Assembly: GCA_963920765.1 (NCBI GenBank) | Contig: OY987251.1 | Span: forward strand, 2,978,501 to 3,042,500 | Reading direction: 5' to 3' | Source of the DNA: Ulota crispa | Lineage: Eukaryota; Streptophyta; Bryopsida; Orthotrichales; Orthotrichaceae | DNA length: 64,000 bases | The notes under the pieces: generated by a model | What the model was told of the DNA's origin: nothing | Seen by the model: only the letters and a program-made list of their open reading frames with translations | The model's database searches: none | Program-made: the position numbers and the translations under genes | Shown: in pieces, positions 21,163 to 34,316 of the stretch | How positions within the stretch are numbered: position 1 is the first letter of the stretch | Layout of the letters: every line of letters begins with the position of its first letter

Positions 21163-23977
21163 GGGCATCATTTGACGTATTGAGAAACTAGTCTTTTTTG
21201 ACATAATGAAAAACATGGAATTGTGAACGTCCCAACCATATGATTAGAAGTTTGAGACATCAACTTAGACATCATTAAGTTTGAGTGCATGTTTGATCTT
21301 TTGTTAGGCTATGCTAAAGTAAGTGACAAGTTTGCTTTAGGGTACTATGTTGTAATTCATGAGCCGATTGATAGAAGGCTTTTTGTAGCACTTAAGCTTT
21401 CTTTTTGTCACTTGAATTGGAGGGACTTCATGAACATCTTGCATTTCCAAAACAATGGAATGTAATTTCAATCTATTGCAAGCTAAAAGTTCTCATTACA
21501 ATTGTTAAGTTTAGGATTTTGTTAATCATCTAGAAAAGGAGTAAGAAAAGAGTTACAAGATTATCAATTTTAAGTATTGATTTGTGTCTTTGAATTTTTT
21601 ATGTTCAAATACATAGAGATTCAAATATAGTCACACAAATTTTTACATTTAGGTGTGAAGAAGATTATATTTACAATTGAAGTTCTTACTAATGTGAAGT
21701 ATAAGGCTTTGTAAGAATTTGTTGCTAGCACAAGTGCCAAAAGCATTCAAAGTGTTGGCTTGTTTTTGTATCTAGTCCAATTGTCCAAGTGTGTGTCAAA
21801 TTACATTTTTTGCTTGTAAATATTGGGTCATGCATGTTCTTATGGTTATCTATTATTAATGAATGAACTTATACATATTTACAAGTAAGTGATTTTTCAA
21901 GATTTGGTCAAAGTTAGACATGAATCCGATCCTCCATTTTACATAATGATTCAAGATAACAACAAATTAAGATACTCTTTATGATTTTAATTTGAGGTGA
22001 TGGTTTGAAAGTTCACAATGTGTATGTAGGAAGGAGTATGTTGATGTAATACTAGCTAGGCTATTTCCTTTTTAATTGTGGTGAGGTTTTGCATAGATTT
22101 AGATTTTAAAAAATGTAATGCAAGAAAATCACAATATTTGAAATTTTAAATGAAATCTAAACCTGACAAAATAAAGCCAGATTTGCTATACAACATGGGT
22201 TCTCAATTTAATGCATGGTGTTGTCACCAATCTATGCATTTTTCATGTAATTATGGACTTTCTATGTTTCTAAAGATGTAGAGATCTCCCCTTGTGTTGC
22301 ATGTATTTTCCATTGTTTTGCATACTAATGTTTTGCAAACACCTCCTAATATTTTTTAGGTATCTTCTCACGCTTTGCAAATCAAACCAATTTTGAAATT
22401 TGACTCATGGATTTTGGATAGTTATTACATAGTTAGAATTGGCATATGTCAAGGTTTAGACTTTAGAATCTTGAATATTTTTAGTTCAAAAAACCAATAT
22501 TCAAAGCTTGGATTTTAAGATTAGAATTTGACATATGGCAATTCAAGTTTTATAAGACAATGAAATTATCATCTTTTATGTGTATTGTTCTTAGTGAACC
22601 AACCCTCTTGTTAAGTACATCCTGTAGTGCAAGACAACATAAAGCAGCAAAGACTGAACAACCATATGAGCTAGTCATAGCACCTCTAAACAAGTTGAAA
22701 CTCTTTGTAATCTTAAGCAAGAAATTTTTAGGATTAGAGTTACAAAACCTAATTGAAGAAATTGTTTGCCAAAAAAAGTCATTAGCATTCAAAGTTGGCA
22801 ACTATTTGACATTATTATCTTTTTTTGGTTTATGGTGTCTTGCTCTATAGCATTATGCATTATTTTTTTGCCAAAAGTCCTCCACTCAACATCAGTTCTT
22901 GGAAAACCTCAACTACACCATGACAATGCCCTCAAGATTTGGGATTGGTATTTCTACTATTTTTTTGGAAAACTGTTTACCAGTTTCAAATTTCCTCAAA
23001 GGATAGAACAAGCAACCATATTGAAACTAGAGACACCTTAGACTTTTATATTTCATAGCTTTTTAGGCATTTGTAGAATTGCAACCATCTACTTGATTAG
23101 AGTAATTCACCTTGCATTAGTAGCTTCTCACCTCCACTCACATTTTGACAAAGGTGTTCAAAGCAAAGTTTCAAAGGTAGAAAAGTACATCATTTAGTTA
23201 TAATAATATATATGCAGTTTGGCATAGCTATTATGATGGTAAAACAAGTTTTGTGGTGGAAGTAACATTCTATAACACTAGCACTAGCAAGATTTGACGA
23301 GCAATTTTTTTTCACCTACCTTTTGTAAAGCAACTAGATTATAAAACTAGGCCTAACCATCATGCTATTTCTACCACCAAATGAGTAGTAGGTCTTCTTT
23401 GATAAAATTTGCATAATTTTTGAGTTATTTATCTTAACTTAAAACTTATTGTTTTGCATAATGGAGGATAGCAAATGACATAACTATAGACTCATGGCAA
23501 CTTGCAACTTTACAAGATTCAAACCCCACCTCTAACCGTTTGCACTTGAATTTTGTTTTGTACAATGACATAAGGTCGGGTTTGAAGTGGGCCCATGATC
23601 AAACATCCAAAAAGGAGATGTAGGTATAATATTGGATCTCTTCCTCCTTGAGCATCAAATAAGGTTGTATCAAAGTTTCTATCAATTAATAACATGATAA
23701 TTGCCAATCTATTCACACACTTTTGGATACTTGTCAGTTGTTTAATATACCTCTAAAATACTCTTACTAATTTTAAATCAACCAAATAAATTTGACTTAC
23801 ATGTAAAGATAATTTGGTCAATTTAATAACTTATTAGCTTTGATGTTATCTATATTATAATAGAATACAGCTGTTGAAAGTGTTTGTGGGTGGTTGTCCT
23901 CATGTGATTGAACCAAATTGGTTTTGCTACTAATTTTAAGTGAAAACATATTTCTTGCAATGTTGCTCCATAGGATG
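21163..23977. other. AT-rich spacer without recognised genes
   Basis: Only short open frames (at most 96 codons) with no family resemblance. Two overlapping frames around 22560-23040 lie on opposite strands and look like chance. Old repeat sequence is likely but no boundaries could be drawn. Confidence 0.4.
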
Positions 23978-24146
23978 GGACCGTGGACATGTGATGGGGG
24001 CTATGGGCTTGTGATGGAGGCTATGGGCTTGTGATGGGAGCTATGGGCCTAGGATGGGGCCATGGGGATAGGGGGCACAAGGATAGGGGACACATGAACG
24101 GGGGACATGGGGATGGAGGGGGGACACAAAGATGGGGGCATGAAAT
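23978..24146 (+). repeat. G-rich degenerate tandem repeat
   Basis: Repeats of about 20 bp of the type GCTATGGGCTTGTGATGG (three near copies at 23999-24055), grading into GGGGACA/GGATAGGGG words. Many GG-GGGG runs lie on the plus strand within 150 bp, so G-quadruplex formation is possible. No coding function is supported. Confidence 0.7.
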
Positions 24147-26620
24147 ATGAAAAATTGCTCAAATTTTAAAAATCACTTGAATTGTAAAAATCTATTGGAA
24201 TTTTTCAAATTTGGTATTTTAAGGCATTATGAGTTTGAGGCTCTCTACAATATTGGGTGTCTTTACATCTCTCAAATTTTGAAATTCAAGAACAAGGGAG
24301 GGAGAGGAAAAGGTAGGGAAAGGAGAAAATTTTGTATGGAGATCCATTTTTTTAAACTGCATGCATTACTCCATCGGCACAACTGTTAAGAAAGACTTGT
24401 CTTTATTGATTCACTATATATGGACTATTCATGTATGTATGAACTATTTATATCTAAAAATATTTGGAGATCTCTCCATAATTTGCTTGTGCCTTTGAAA
24501 ATTTTGCAAAAAAATCCAATTTATTTTTCAAACCACACCAAACCAAATTCTAATTATTGGTAGTGGCATAGTTGAATGCAACGCTGCATCTAACTAAATT
24601 TGGACTACCAAAAATTCACAGATAATAATCAAAATATGAAAAAGATCATATGAAATGCGTACAAAACATCAAAAGATGGGTATTGGAAATCAAAGCTATG
24701 TGCAAGACATTCAAAGATTTATGTCCCTCAACATCAAGAGATCTCCCTATGTTTTGCATCCTAAGTCTATAGTTACATGAATAATCCAAATTTAATTAGA
24801 TATGGCAACATTATAGTCATTTTCACAACATTACTTTAAAAATTATGGAAGTTGGATAATCCACAAGTAACTAAATATACCCTGATGACATTTGCAAATT
24901 GAAAAGCATCTCTCTATGTAGGTTTTCTGTAATTGTACAGGCCCACATGAATTACATCATCTCAGACATCTATGTCTTGAGTTGGGACTTGGGATACTTT
25001 GCTTCATGTTGGTGTTTGCATCTGTATCTTGACTGGTCTTTGTTACTTAGCAGTGCTCCTTCTTGCATTACGATCTCCAAAGCTTAATTGTTGATGGACT
25101 TAGGATCCTTGTTTTTTTTTGTTTTGTTTGTGTTTTAGAAACCTTGGCAAAAAATGGAGATATGCATGCAAAGGCAACAATCAAAGTAGATTGCTAAACA
25201 TGGTAGACAATTGAGTCATGAATAACATTTGATCATGCCACCAACTTTCTGTGCAATATCAATCATAACCATCTACACATGACGCAGTAGGTTTGAAGTC
25301 CAATTCTTTTGAAGCTATCAAAGAATGTCATGGTTGTGCATACAACAAACTAAGGTACAAAAGATGGATCATAAACTCTTTGAGCTATAAATTAGAAGGC
25401 TCTTTTTGGACACTAGAGGTCAATGACAGCTTTAAGCTTTAACTTCCAAAAATAAACTATGGTAACATTCAAAGGACAAATCAAAATTGTAGAATAAATT
25501 TTGTAGAATGTTCTTTTTGCTTACTATAGGGGCATTTTGTTCTTGTCCTCAAAGCTTCTAAATAGGGGGTTTGAGCTTTAAACATGCTTAATTTTCCAAA
25601 GTTGCTTTTTGGTTCTAGATATTTGAAAACATCAATTTTAGTCAATCCAACCATTCAACATGTTTCAAAGCTATAATTCCTTATGTGTGTTGAATCAATA
25701 GGTGGATATATGGACATCCTAAGATTCTAGTGCAATTGCAATCCTGTATTGTTTGAAAACAAACCAAGAAAAAAAAGACAAAAATTAAAAACTCTAGTGC
25801 AACATTGCAATAGGCTAGTCAACTAGTAAGCTGATTACACCTCCATATTCTACCAAGTGCTCTTGCACAACAAGGAGCATGAACTCCACATGACCCTTCG
25901 TTTTTCAAATAAGCTCTTACATGATGTGTTATAAACAAGTATATGAGTATTTCCAATATAAGCACATAATTATACATTTTCTAAACCTCCCCCACACAAC
26001 CATTTCAGCTGCTTTAGATAAGAAGCACACATCCATGTTTCAATATAGAGGGAGGCATTTGAGCTTCACTAAGCTAATATCCTTCATTTCCAAATTTCAA
26101 CCAAATTTTCACTAATTGTGCATTGAATATTGCCTATGTTTATAATGTTATTCTTAATACATGTTTTCTTTCCTCTAATCTTGGCATGTTATTGTCTTGT
26201 AGTTTCAAATTTCAGTCTACTTTTTTACAGCTAGTTGCACACAAATTGCCAATTCTCCCTAAACAATTGGCAGACATTATTCACCAACTGAAGCTGAGGA
26301 CCCTCTAAATGAAAGTTAACAACCTTGCCTTTCCTTGGACTCTCATGCACAAAATTTGAAGCTCCACAAAACTCTATTGGAGAACAAAACAACTACACCA
26401 ATAAGTTTACACAAAGTTGCATTGCTAATATGATTTCAATAAAAACATCTGTTGAATTCATGTCCATGAATTGATCTGATCAAGAAAATCTGCAAACAAG
26501 GCCACCATTTAGACTGTACAACTCTTGTACTATTCAAAGGTATTGCAGTCAAAAAGTTAATGTCATAAAACTGGCGGCATTCATGCAGTAAAATGCCCCA
26601 ATAATTGTGACATGCAAAGT
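24147..26620. other. AT-rich spacer without recognised genes
   Basis: No frame with family resemblance and no terminal repeats that could be delimited. Probably decayed transposon sequence. Confidence 0.4.
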
Positions 26621-26635
26621 TTAACCCTTTAACCC

Positions 26636-27563
26636 TTAATCCCTAAAGGACCATGGCCTTTATGTTGTCAAAAGACACTCAAAATTGCCATTTTTATGGC
26701 AAAGAATAAAAAAGTTTGAAGATTGGTCTTTTTGCATATTTAACCGTAGGATCTTGTACTACACTTGTGTAAGTGTGTTATTCAAAATTTAAAAACTTTG
26801 ACCGCACATATTGCAAGATATTTGCGTTGAAAATGTAAAAAACAAGCTTTTTTGCACCTTGCAAGACTAGATTATTTGACTTTGAACTTTTTTAACTTAA
26901 ATTTTTGCACCATGGAGTTTTGAGGTTTATTTTTGTATGGTGGGGAATTGAGTTGAGAATCTTTGGAAAAAAACCAAAACAAAAAATACTTAATTTTATT
27001 CTTAAGAAAAACAGTAAATAGAAGAAGGTTTGAGATTGAACAAAATCTTACATTGTTAATAACCTTGCAATGGAATTGAATCACAATAATCCCAATGTTG
27101 AGATTGTTCTAGCAAGCAATCTTCACCCTTTCCAAAAATCTTTTTTGCAAATATGCTAGATTTGCATTCAAAAATGAAGTTTATAAGTTATTTTTTCAAA
27201 GCAAAACCACACCTACCCGCAAACTAAAACTTCTCATAACTTTCATCTCATTTATCAAAATTGAATGATTCAAAGCTCCCCACATCTATATAAGTCTAAA
27301 GAACCTATTTCAAATTTTTATTTGAAAAAACACAATTTTTAAAAAAGTTTTTGGGCTGCCTGGGGTCCCCTGTTTTTCAATTATTCATTTTTAACTTCTT
27401 CAATAAATGTCAAAGTGAAGAAAAAATTACATTTGCACGTAGATCTTTGAATTGCTCACCTTCGATAAAAGTTTTAGAAAATCATGCAAAGTAGTTTAGC
27501 TAGAGGTACATGCCCAAAATTCCATTTGTCCCCCAAAAGGGCCCTTGGGCCTTTAGGAGTTAA
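26636..27563. mobile_element. TTAA-bounded 0.93-kb element, copy 3 (divergent left half)
   Basis: Left TTAATCCCTAAAGGACC; right CCTTTAGGAGTTAA. The right half matches the common family (CTGCCTGGGGTCCC...CCCCCAAAAGGG). The left half follows a diverged version with TTTGACCGCACATATTGCAA near 26798, also seen at 31124 and 34893. Two further TTAACCC words directly precede it (26621, 26629), suggesting clustered insertion at TTAA. Confidence 0.75.
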
Positions 27564-27566
27564 GTG

Positions 27567-28501
27567 TTAACCCCCCAAAAGACCCATCTATCCCTTAGGG
27601 TGACAAATGGATTTTGGGCATGTACCTATAGCTAAATGTATTTGTGTGATTTTTTGAAACTTTTGTTAAAGGTGGGGAATTCCAAGACTTATGCATGCAT
27701 CTAATTTTTTCTTCATTTTGACATTTGACAAAGAAATCCTGCAAGAATTTTTGCAACCTAGGGGAGGGAGGGCAATTTGGGTAGCCCAAAAACTTCTTTA
27801 AATTTTGTATTTTTTAAAATTAAGATTTGAAATTGGTTCTTTTTATGTTTTTGTACGTGGAAAGCTTTGAATCATTTAATTTCCATCAATGAGATGAAAG
27901 TTAGGAGATGCTTTAGTTTATAGGCAGTTACGGACCCTCTACACAAAAAAAAGACTTTGAAGTCCTTTATTTTCTACAATTTTCAATATTTTGGAATAAA
28001 AACTAAACCTAAGGAAGTAGATTGTTTATTACAACATTATAACCATTGGGGATTGCATTTTCCATTTCAATAATTGAATTCTTAACAATCTAGCAATTTG
28101 ATTCATCCTTTACTTTTTACTTACTATTCTTCTCCATGTGTTGTATAGTTCCAATTGATTTGAAAATTCTCCCACCCATACCTAACTTGGTCTTCTACAT
28201 GGAAAAAATAAACCTCAACTTTGTGTAGAGCAATTTTTTTCATGTAAGAGCGGTCAAAGGCTTTTGAATTTTTTGGACAACACGGAAAAAAACCTTTCTT
28301 TTCACTTCATATGTAAATATCTCCCTTCTCTCCATTTAGAATGACCTGATTTTTTCCCCACAAATACCTCTTCTAGTTTGGAACAAGATCCTACGGTTGG
28401 ATTTGCAAAATTAACTTTATTTCTTAATTTTCTATTCACTCCCCCACAATGGTGGTTTTCAATGATTTTCATAGAAAAAAAGGCTTGGGCCTTGGGGTTA
28501 A
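27567..28501 (+). mobile_element. TTAA-bounded 0.93-kb element, copy 4
   Basis: Left TTAACCCCCCAAAAGACCC; right GGGCCTTGGGGTTAA. It is in the same orientation as the copy at 57975. Its right TTAA (28498-28501) is at the same time the left TTAA of the next element, which runs in the opposite direction. It lies 3 bp after the right TTAA of copy 3. Confidence 0.85.
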
Positions 28502-29438
28502 CCCCTAAAAGACCAAGCCCTTTTTTCTATAAAAATCATTGAAAATTGCCACTTCAAGGGGATGAGTAAGAAGGTAGTTATTTTTTTATTTTTTTTGGAA
28601 AATCCAACCATAGGATCTTGTCTCAAACTAGAAGAGGTACTTGTGGGGAAAAAATCAGGTCATTCTAAATGGAGAGAAGGGAGATATTTACATATGAAGT
28701 GAAAAGAAAGGTTTTTTTCCGTGTTGTCCAAAAAATTCAAAAGCCTTTGACCGCTCTTACATGAAAAAAATTGCTCTACACAAAGTTGAGGTTTATTTTT
28801 TCCATGTAGAAGACCAAGTTAGGCATGTGTGGGAGAATTTTCAAATCAATTGGAATTATACAACACATGGGAAAAAATAGTAAGTGAAAAGAAGTAAAGA
28901 ATGAGTCATATCACTAAATTGTTAAGAATTTAATCTTTGAAATGAAAAATGCAATCCCCAATGGTTATAATGTTGTAATAAACAATCTACTTCTTGAGGT
29001 TTGGTTTTTTTTTCCAAAATATTGAAAATTGTAGAAAATAAAGGACTTCAAAGTTTATTTTAGAGTAGAGAGTCCGTAATTGCCCACAAACTAAAACATC
29101 TCCTAACTTTCATGTCATTTATTGAAATTGAATGATTCAAAGCTTCCCAAGTATAAAAAAATCTAGAGAACCAATTTCATATTTTTATTTTTAAAAAATG
29201 TAAATTTTAAAGAACTTTTTGAGCTGCCCAGATTGCCCTCCCTCCTTGGGCAACAAAATTTCTTGCATAACTTCTTCAACAAATGTCAAAATGAGGAAAA
29301 AATTAGATGCCCATGTACATCTTTAAATTCTCCATCTTCTATAAAAGTTTCAAAAAATTACACAAAGCAGTTTAGCCATAGGTACATGCCCAAAATCCCA
29401 TTTGTCTCCCAAAGGGACAACGGTCCTTTAGGGGTTAA
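28498..29438 (-). mobile_element. TTAA-bounded 0.94-kb element, copy 5 (mirror of copy 4)
   Basis: Left TTAACCCCTAAAAGACCAAG; right GGTCCTTTAGGGGTTAA. It is collinear with the reverse complement of 27567-28501 over its whole length, so the pair forms an inverted repeat of about 1.87 kb centred on a single TTAA. Its right TTAA (29435-29438) is again shared with the next element. Confidence 0.85.
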
Positions 29439-30369
29439 CCCTTTAGTGCTTGTCGACCATTTGGAGGGGCACCTCAAATTTTCACTATACGGTCTGCAAA
29501 ACACATTCAAGGATAAAATCTGTGTTTCTAAAATCAGATTGTACTAGACATATCAAAGCTATAAACTTTGGCAATTTGAATATAAAAAAAAAGTTTGATC
29601 TATTGGAACGATTCCACGTGAGGATTGTGAGAAGCTTGATGATCCAAAAACACTTTTTGTGCAAAAATGTGAGACACTCTAACTAATTAGTATCAATTGT
29701 GCAATTGAAACTTTTGATAGTGGTGAAATTTGTAGAGGCTATTGCCCCATTCTAGGTTACTCCACTTCTAAAAAAAATACAAAATTTGAGTCAATCTGTG
29801 CATTTCACAGCATGATTTGTGAAATTGAGCATTGGCAAAATACAAACGTGGGCACACATATACAGTTGAATACATCATGCATGGAACATGTTTCTACAAA
29901 ATCCAATTGGTTAATATCATCTACATTGCGTGTCATTTGAGGTACAAGGTCCCACATTTAGCATTGCAAACCATTGGAGCCTAAGATTTCATGGAATACG
30001 CAATGTTGTAGATGAAATACGCCATACATAGAACTTCTAAATGAAACATGCATCTTTCGCACAATTACTAGAGAGTTAGCACCGGATACTTTGGATGCAA
30101 TATGTGGGCTTTGGGGCCACGTTGCAGTTGCACTAAATTAGTATTTCATTAGTTACACCCGTATGAGATTCCCAGCTTCATATGTAAAACACGCATAGCT
30201 ACCGTGTTTCTTTATGCTTTGCTTTGAAATTTGTTCCAGTAGGAGCACAAATTAAATCCCCAACTCTATTATGTTCTGTGTTTTTGCAAACTAGATAGAA
30301 CAAAGATGACAGGAACCATGGAGTACCAAAATCAACCCAAAAGTGGTCAACCGGGTACTAAAGGGTTAA
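29435..30369. mobile_element. TTAA-bounded 0.93-kb element of a GTCGACCA-tipped family
   Basis: Left TTAACCCTTTAGTGCTTG followed by TCGACCA; right TGGTCAACCGGGTACTAAAG followed by GGTTAA. These form an inverted repeat of about 28 bp with several mismatches. The interior is unrelated by eye to the neighbouring copies, but the tip (TTAACCC, then GGTCGACCA) resembles the elements at 59964 and 63957. No coding sequence recognised. Confidence 0.75.
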
Positions 30370-30961
30370 GGAGCACACAAATTTTCACAAAATCCACTAA
30401 AATCAAGGGTAGTAAACTTAGATGTGCAATTGAATCAAATATGAAACCAATTTGAGTAAGATTTGCAAGTGTACAAATGCAAAGGAAACATTACTTGTTG
30501 TAATGTTTTAAAGTTTCAACAAGATCTACTGTTGGAGGTGAAATATTACAATGATTGAGTGAGCCATATGTGGAAAATCTATAGTTTTTCATGCTTGTGT
30601 GGTTTTGAATGTTAATGCTTCATGCAAGCTTTGATTGTGAAGAGCCTTATATTTCTAGAAAGCAAGGTTCTCCACCTTTTTAATAAGAGTAGTTTCACTC
30701 AAAAATAGATAAAAATAGCTATCACAAGGTGTACCTAAGTGGACAAACAAGGTACAAACCCCACTATCTTTGCTACCCTAAAACAATTCTACAAGAAATT
30801 TGATAAATGCCATGGAAAATCTAACTGGTGAAAACAATCAAGAATTGGCCTTAAGTATACAATGACAAATTTTAAAAATGAAATGACATCACCATTTCAA
30901 TAGATTTTCAAATACTACAATTATACTACCATCATATAGAAAAACAACACAAGCTTATTTT
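30370..30961. other. AT-rich spacer
   Basis: No gene or repeat boundary recognised between two TTAA-bounded elements. Confidence 0.4.
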
Positions 30962-31858
30962 TTAACCCCTAAACTACCAAGGCCATTTTATGCTAAAAAC
31001 CACCAAAAATTGCCCCTGTTGTTGCGTTCATAAAAAAATTCAACAAATAATGTTCTTGAAAATCCAACCATTGAATCTTGGAAAGCACTTGAAGAAAAGT
31101 ATTCCCTTAAATTTTGTGACATTTGACCGTGCGGATTGAAAGTTATGAGCATTTGAAGGGAAAAGTTTAATTTTTCCCATTGTGGCCAAAAATTTCAAAT
31201 GGCTTTGACCGCCATTTGCTGATTTTTTTGCACTACCGACCTTGAATTTGTAATTTTATCTCATAGGCAATCAACTTAGACCTTTGTACACCAATTTTCA
31301 AGGCAATCAAAGACACAAAACACATCCTAAAAAATATTGCAATGCCATTATATGACAAGTTTTGCATTACATAATGACATTTTTGAGTGAAGTTTCCCAT
31401 CACATGTTTTTAGATATGGAAAATCCAAATGGTGTGTTTGAAGATAAATATGTACTTCAAATGTTAAAAAAAATAAGTTAAAAAACTCAAAATCTCTAAA
31501 ATTTAGAAGCTCCCAAAGTCCAATTTGACCTCCTAATTGGAAATGAAAGGGGGCAATGACAAAATAGGGACCGCCTTAGCAACATGTAGGCATGTGGCAA
31601 CCCCTCCTTGCTACTCCCCCTTCCAAAGTCAATATTTTGTCCCCTAACCAAGCAACCCCTTGAACTGCTTTTGGTCAAAAAACATTCATAACTTGTAAAT
31701 TGTGTGACATAGTCACATGATTTTTTGCATCCCACAAACCTTATACATTCCTACACACTCATAAAAAGTTTCAAAAAATCATGTAAAAATTTGAGGTCAC
31801 ATGAGCCTACCCTGAATCCTAAAAGTCCTTGAGGGGACTTTGGTCCTTTAGGGGTTAA
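30962..31858. mobile_element. TTAA-bounded 0.9-kb element, divergent subfamily
   Basis: Left TTAACCCCTAAACTACCAAG; right TTGGTCCTTTAGGGGTTAA. The internal TTTGACCGTGCGGATTGA at 31124 is shared with the element starting at 34730 (34893), placing both in one subfamily. No intact ORF. Confidence 0.8.
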
Positions 31859-32157
31859 GCAATTTGAATAAAAATTAAGACTGCGCAATTAAATTTGACA
31901 TCCTTCTTGGATATTTGATGTATTGTGTTGTTGCTTTGATCCATCTTTGACCAAAAATGGATACGTATTTCAGAGCCATGATGTATAAACACTATTATTT
32001 GTTGAGTCACATACCCAATTTCATTATTGTTTTTTTAAATGGATGCAAAATTCTTCTAATCACATGCATTCTTCAAGACCAAATTCCAAATTGTTGAACA
32101 ATTTTGCTATATAGGCCAAAAACTGCTCAATGCAACCAAAATATGGTTGCATGGTCC
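31859..32157. other. Spacer between two TTAA elements
   Basis: Nothing recognised in it. Confidence 0.3.
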
Positions 32158-32830
32158 TTAACCCCAAAGTGTCATTGGGGACAAAAAATTTCCTCAACCA
32201 ATGTTTGAGGTTAAATTAAGCCAGACCAAATTACTAACTTTAGTAGATTATATTTTGAAAAGTTTGTTCTGAGGTTTAGTTTTAGCGTCAACGATCTGAT
32301 TTTGCAAATGATTAATTATGATTTTTCTATTCAAGATTTTGTGCACAAGTGTTCATTGCAATCTTGACTTTATGTAGTGTTGAGGGCTCTTGGAATGAGC
32401 CTCAAATACACTAGATTTTTGAGAAAAAAACCGCATTAAAAATTCATTTAAAAAAATTGTAGAGTAAATTTTGAGAAGTCATGAATTGGTTGAAATTATG
32501 CATGTTTAGCCCTTTAACCTCATATTTTTTTGGTGACCAACTTTTTAAAACTGACATGTGAAAAGAAGATTGAAAGACTTCAAATCACTTTCACAGTTTT
32601 AACACCCTCAAAATCAAACATTATAGTCTTTCAATCCATAAGAGATATTGTTGTGTTTTCTTTTTTGGTGAGATCTCTAACATACCTAGTGTGATTTTAT
32701 ATTGTCTAGTGTGATGTTATATAGTTACAATTAAAAAATAATTGATACAACTTATCAAGATACTGGCTTTTTGTTCAAATGAAAGAAAATTCCTAGAAGC
32801 CCCAAAAATGCAATGTCACTTTGGGGTTAA
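32158..32830. mobile_element. TTAA-bounded 0.67-kb element, copy B
   Basis: Termini TTAACCCCAAAGTGTCATTG and CAATGTCACTTTGGGGTTAA; full-length relative of 6048-6680. Its right TTAA is shared with the following element. Confidence 0.85.
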
Positions 32831-33607
32831 TCCCTAAGCACCCATGCTTTATTCACCAAAATCAGGGTTTTTGGAGACAAACAACTTCGATGCATTGTAC
32901 CTTGGTCAATCAAATGATCCACAAAAAGTGGCCATTGAAAATAGTGGAACACCTACTTAGAAGAAGGCTTGCAAATTTTGGGAACAATTCACCACAAGAG
33001 ATGGGAGATTATAACATTTTATCAAACAGCATGTGATGACAAAATCTCATTTTTTAGTAGATAGTTGCTATCTGATGATTTTTACAAAATTTTATAAGCC
33101 TTAGATTCATCTCAAATTTTGTGAGCAGCAAGATTAGATGTGAATGCACACACTTGTAAATCATTGAAGATTGCACCTTTTTATGTCAAATTTTAGGGCT
33201 TCATATGGCTATTGCACAAAAAACAATGATTGGCACAATTGGTGACGGTTGCCATAGTAAGGGTCTTGAACATGCTTGAACACTTGCCAACAAATTTCCT
33301 GCTACCACAAAGCACACACAAGGAAGCTTGCAAGGGATATTGACCAGTTGCAGTTTGTAAAATGTTGCTTGCCACCACGCCCCGTACGGTGCTACCATGC
33401 CTCATATGGTGTTTTCACCCAATCAAATCTCTTGTAGCACTTGTACAACATTTGGCTTTCCTGGCCATTATTCCATTGGCATGGACAACTTGAATGCCTT
33501 CATAATTGTAGTTTATAGCAAGATTGGAAAATTAGATCCATTACCACAAACATGGCTTTAAAATTTGGAACAACCAAAATCTGGTTGCTAGGGCGCTCAA
33601 GGGTTAA
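32827..33607. mobile_element. TTAA-bounded 0.78-kb element
   Basis: Left TTAATCCCTAAGCACCCATG; right GCTAGGGCGCTCAAGGGTTAA, i.e. imperfect inverted ends of about 20 bp. The right end matches the truncated element at the window start. It abuts the 0.67-kb element through one common TTAA. No protein family recognised. Confidence 0.7.
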
Positions 33608-33756
33608 AGCGTTTATTTTAGTTCACAAACTAGGATTGTTGCTGATTTTATGTTTGGGCTTTGCCACTTGAAGAGAGCCAAAGTAATGGCCTACGGCCAA
33701 TTTGTTAAAATTTGACTTTCCAATCTAGCACTAGATCCTTGAGATTTAACTTTGAC

Positions 33757-34316
33757 TAAGGTAGGAGGCTCAAATTCCGACCAACCATTTAGAACCATTA
33801 ATGTAGAGCTGCCAAAAATGGTGCAAAGAGCTTCTTAAATGGATCACACTTTCTATGTTGAGCAATTGTCCTTATACATGCATGGTTTTAGGAACTTAAC
33901 AAATTGACAATGGCTACTGCTTAGTGTGCTTATTGGTCATAATTGTGTTGAGATTTGTCTTTGAGTAAAATATAGATATATGTCATACTAAAATAATTAA
34001 AAACATTTTTTCAATCATAATCTTAGTTTTAGAATATGTAATGGCTATTTGCACGCTTTAAATAACTTATTTGAGCATCCTCAATCTTGTAGTGGCTGCT
34101 TTTTGGACTCATGTGCTCTATTTACAAGCGGCCTTGGAATCATGAATGAAACTATGAGAACATCTATGATCAAGAATAGCTATCTATGCACCTTTTGCTA
34201 TGGTAATGGTAAAATGTAGTTACTTCATACCAACTTAGAAATTTTCAAAAATGACCATAGAGTTTTACAGATGTCCTCTTTCCCTTACAGGGTCGATTCA
34301 TGAGCCTCCTATCTTA
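33757..34316. mobile_element. TA-bounded element with AGGTAGGAGGCTC ends, copy 1
   Basis: Left TAAGGTAGGAGGCTCAAATT; right ATGAGCCTCCTATCTTA. Inverted ends with TA on both edges, consistent with a TA target duplication (Tc1/mariner-like or other TA-using MITE). 560 bp, non-coding. Confidence 0.7.

Noticed and set aside
22550..23041. Overlapping 80-95-codon frames on both strands
   Set aside because: No family resemblance, low-complexity AT-rich composition, and overlapping frames in opposite directions suggest chance.
26621..26650. Interstitial telomeric repeat (TTTAACCC/CCCTAAA words)
   Set aside because: The words are transposon termini, irregularly spaced and not a tandem TTTAGGG array.
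29233..29547. Conserved-looking peptide (FFNKCQNEEKIRC...) in copies near 27.7 and 29.3 kb as a possible transposon protein
   Set aside because: The frame is broken in the other copies (e.g. 3123 and 20220 elements) and similarity follows simply from DNA identity between the mirror-image elements.
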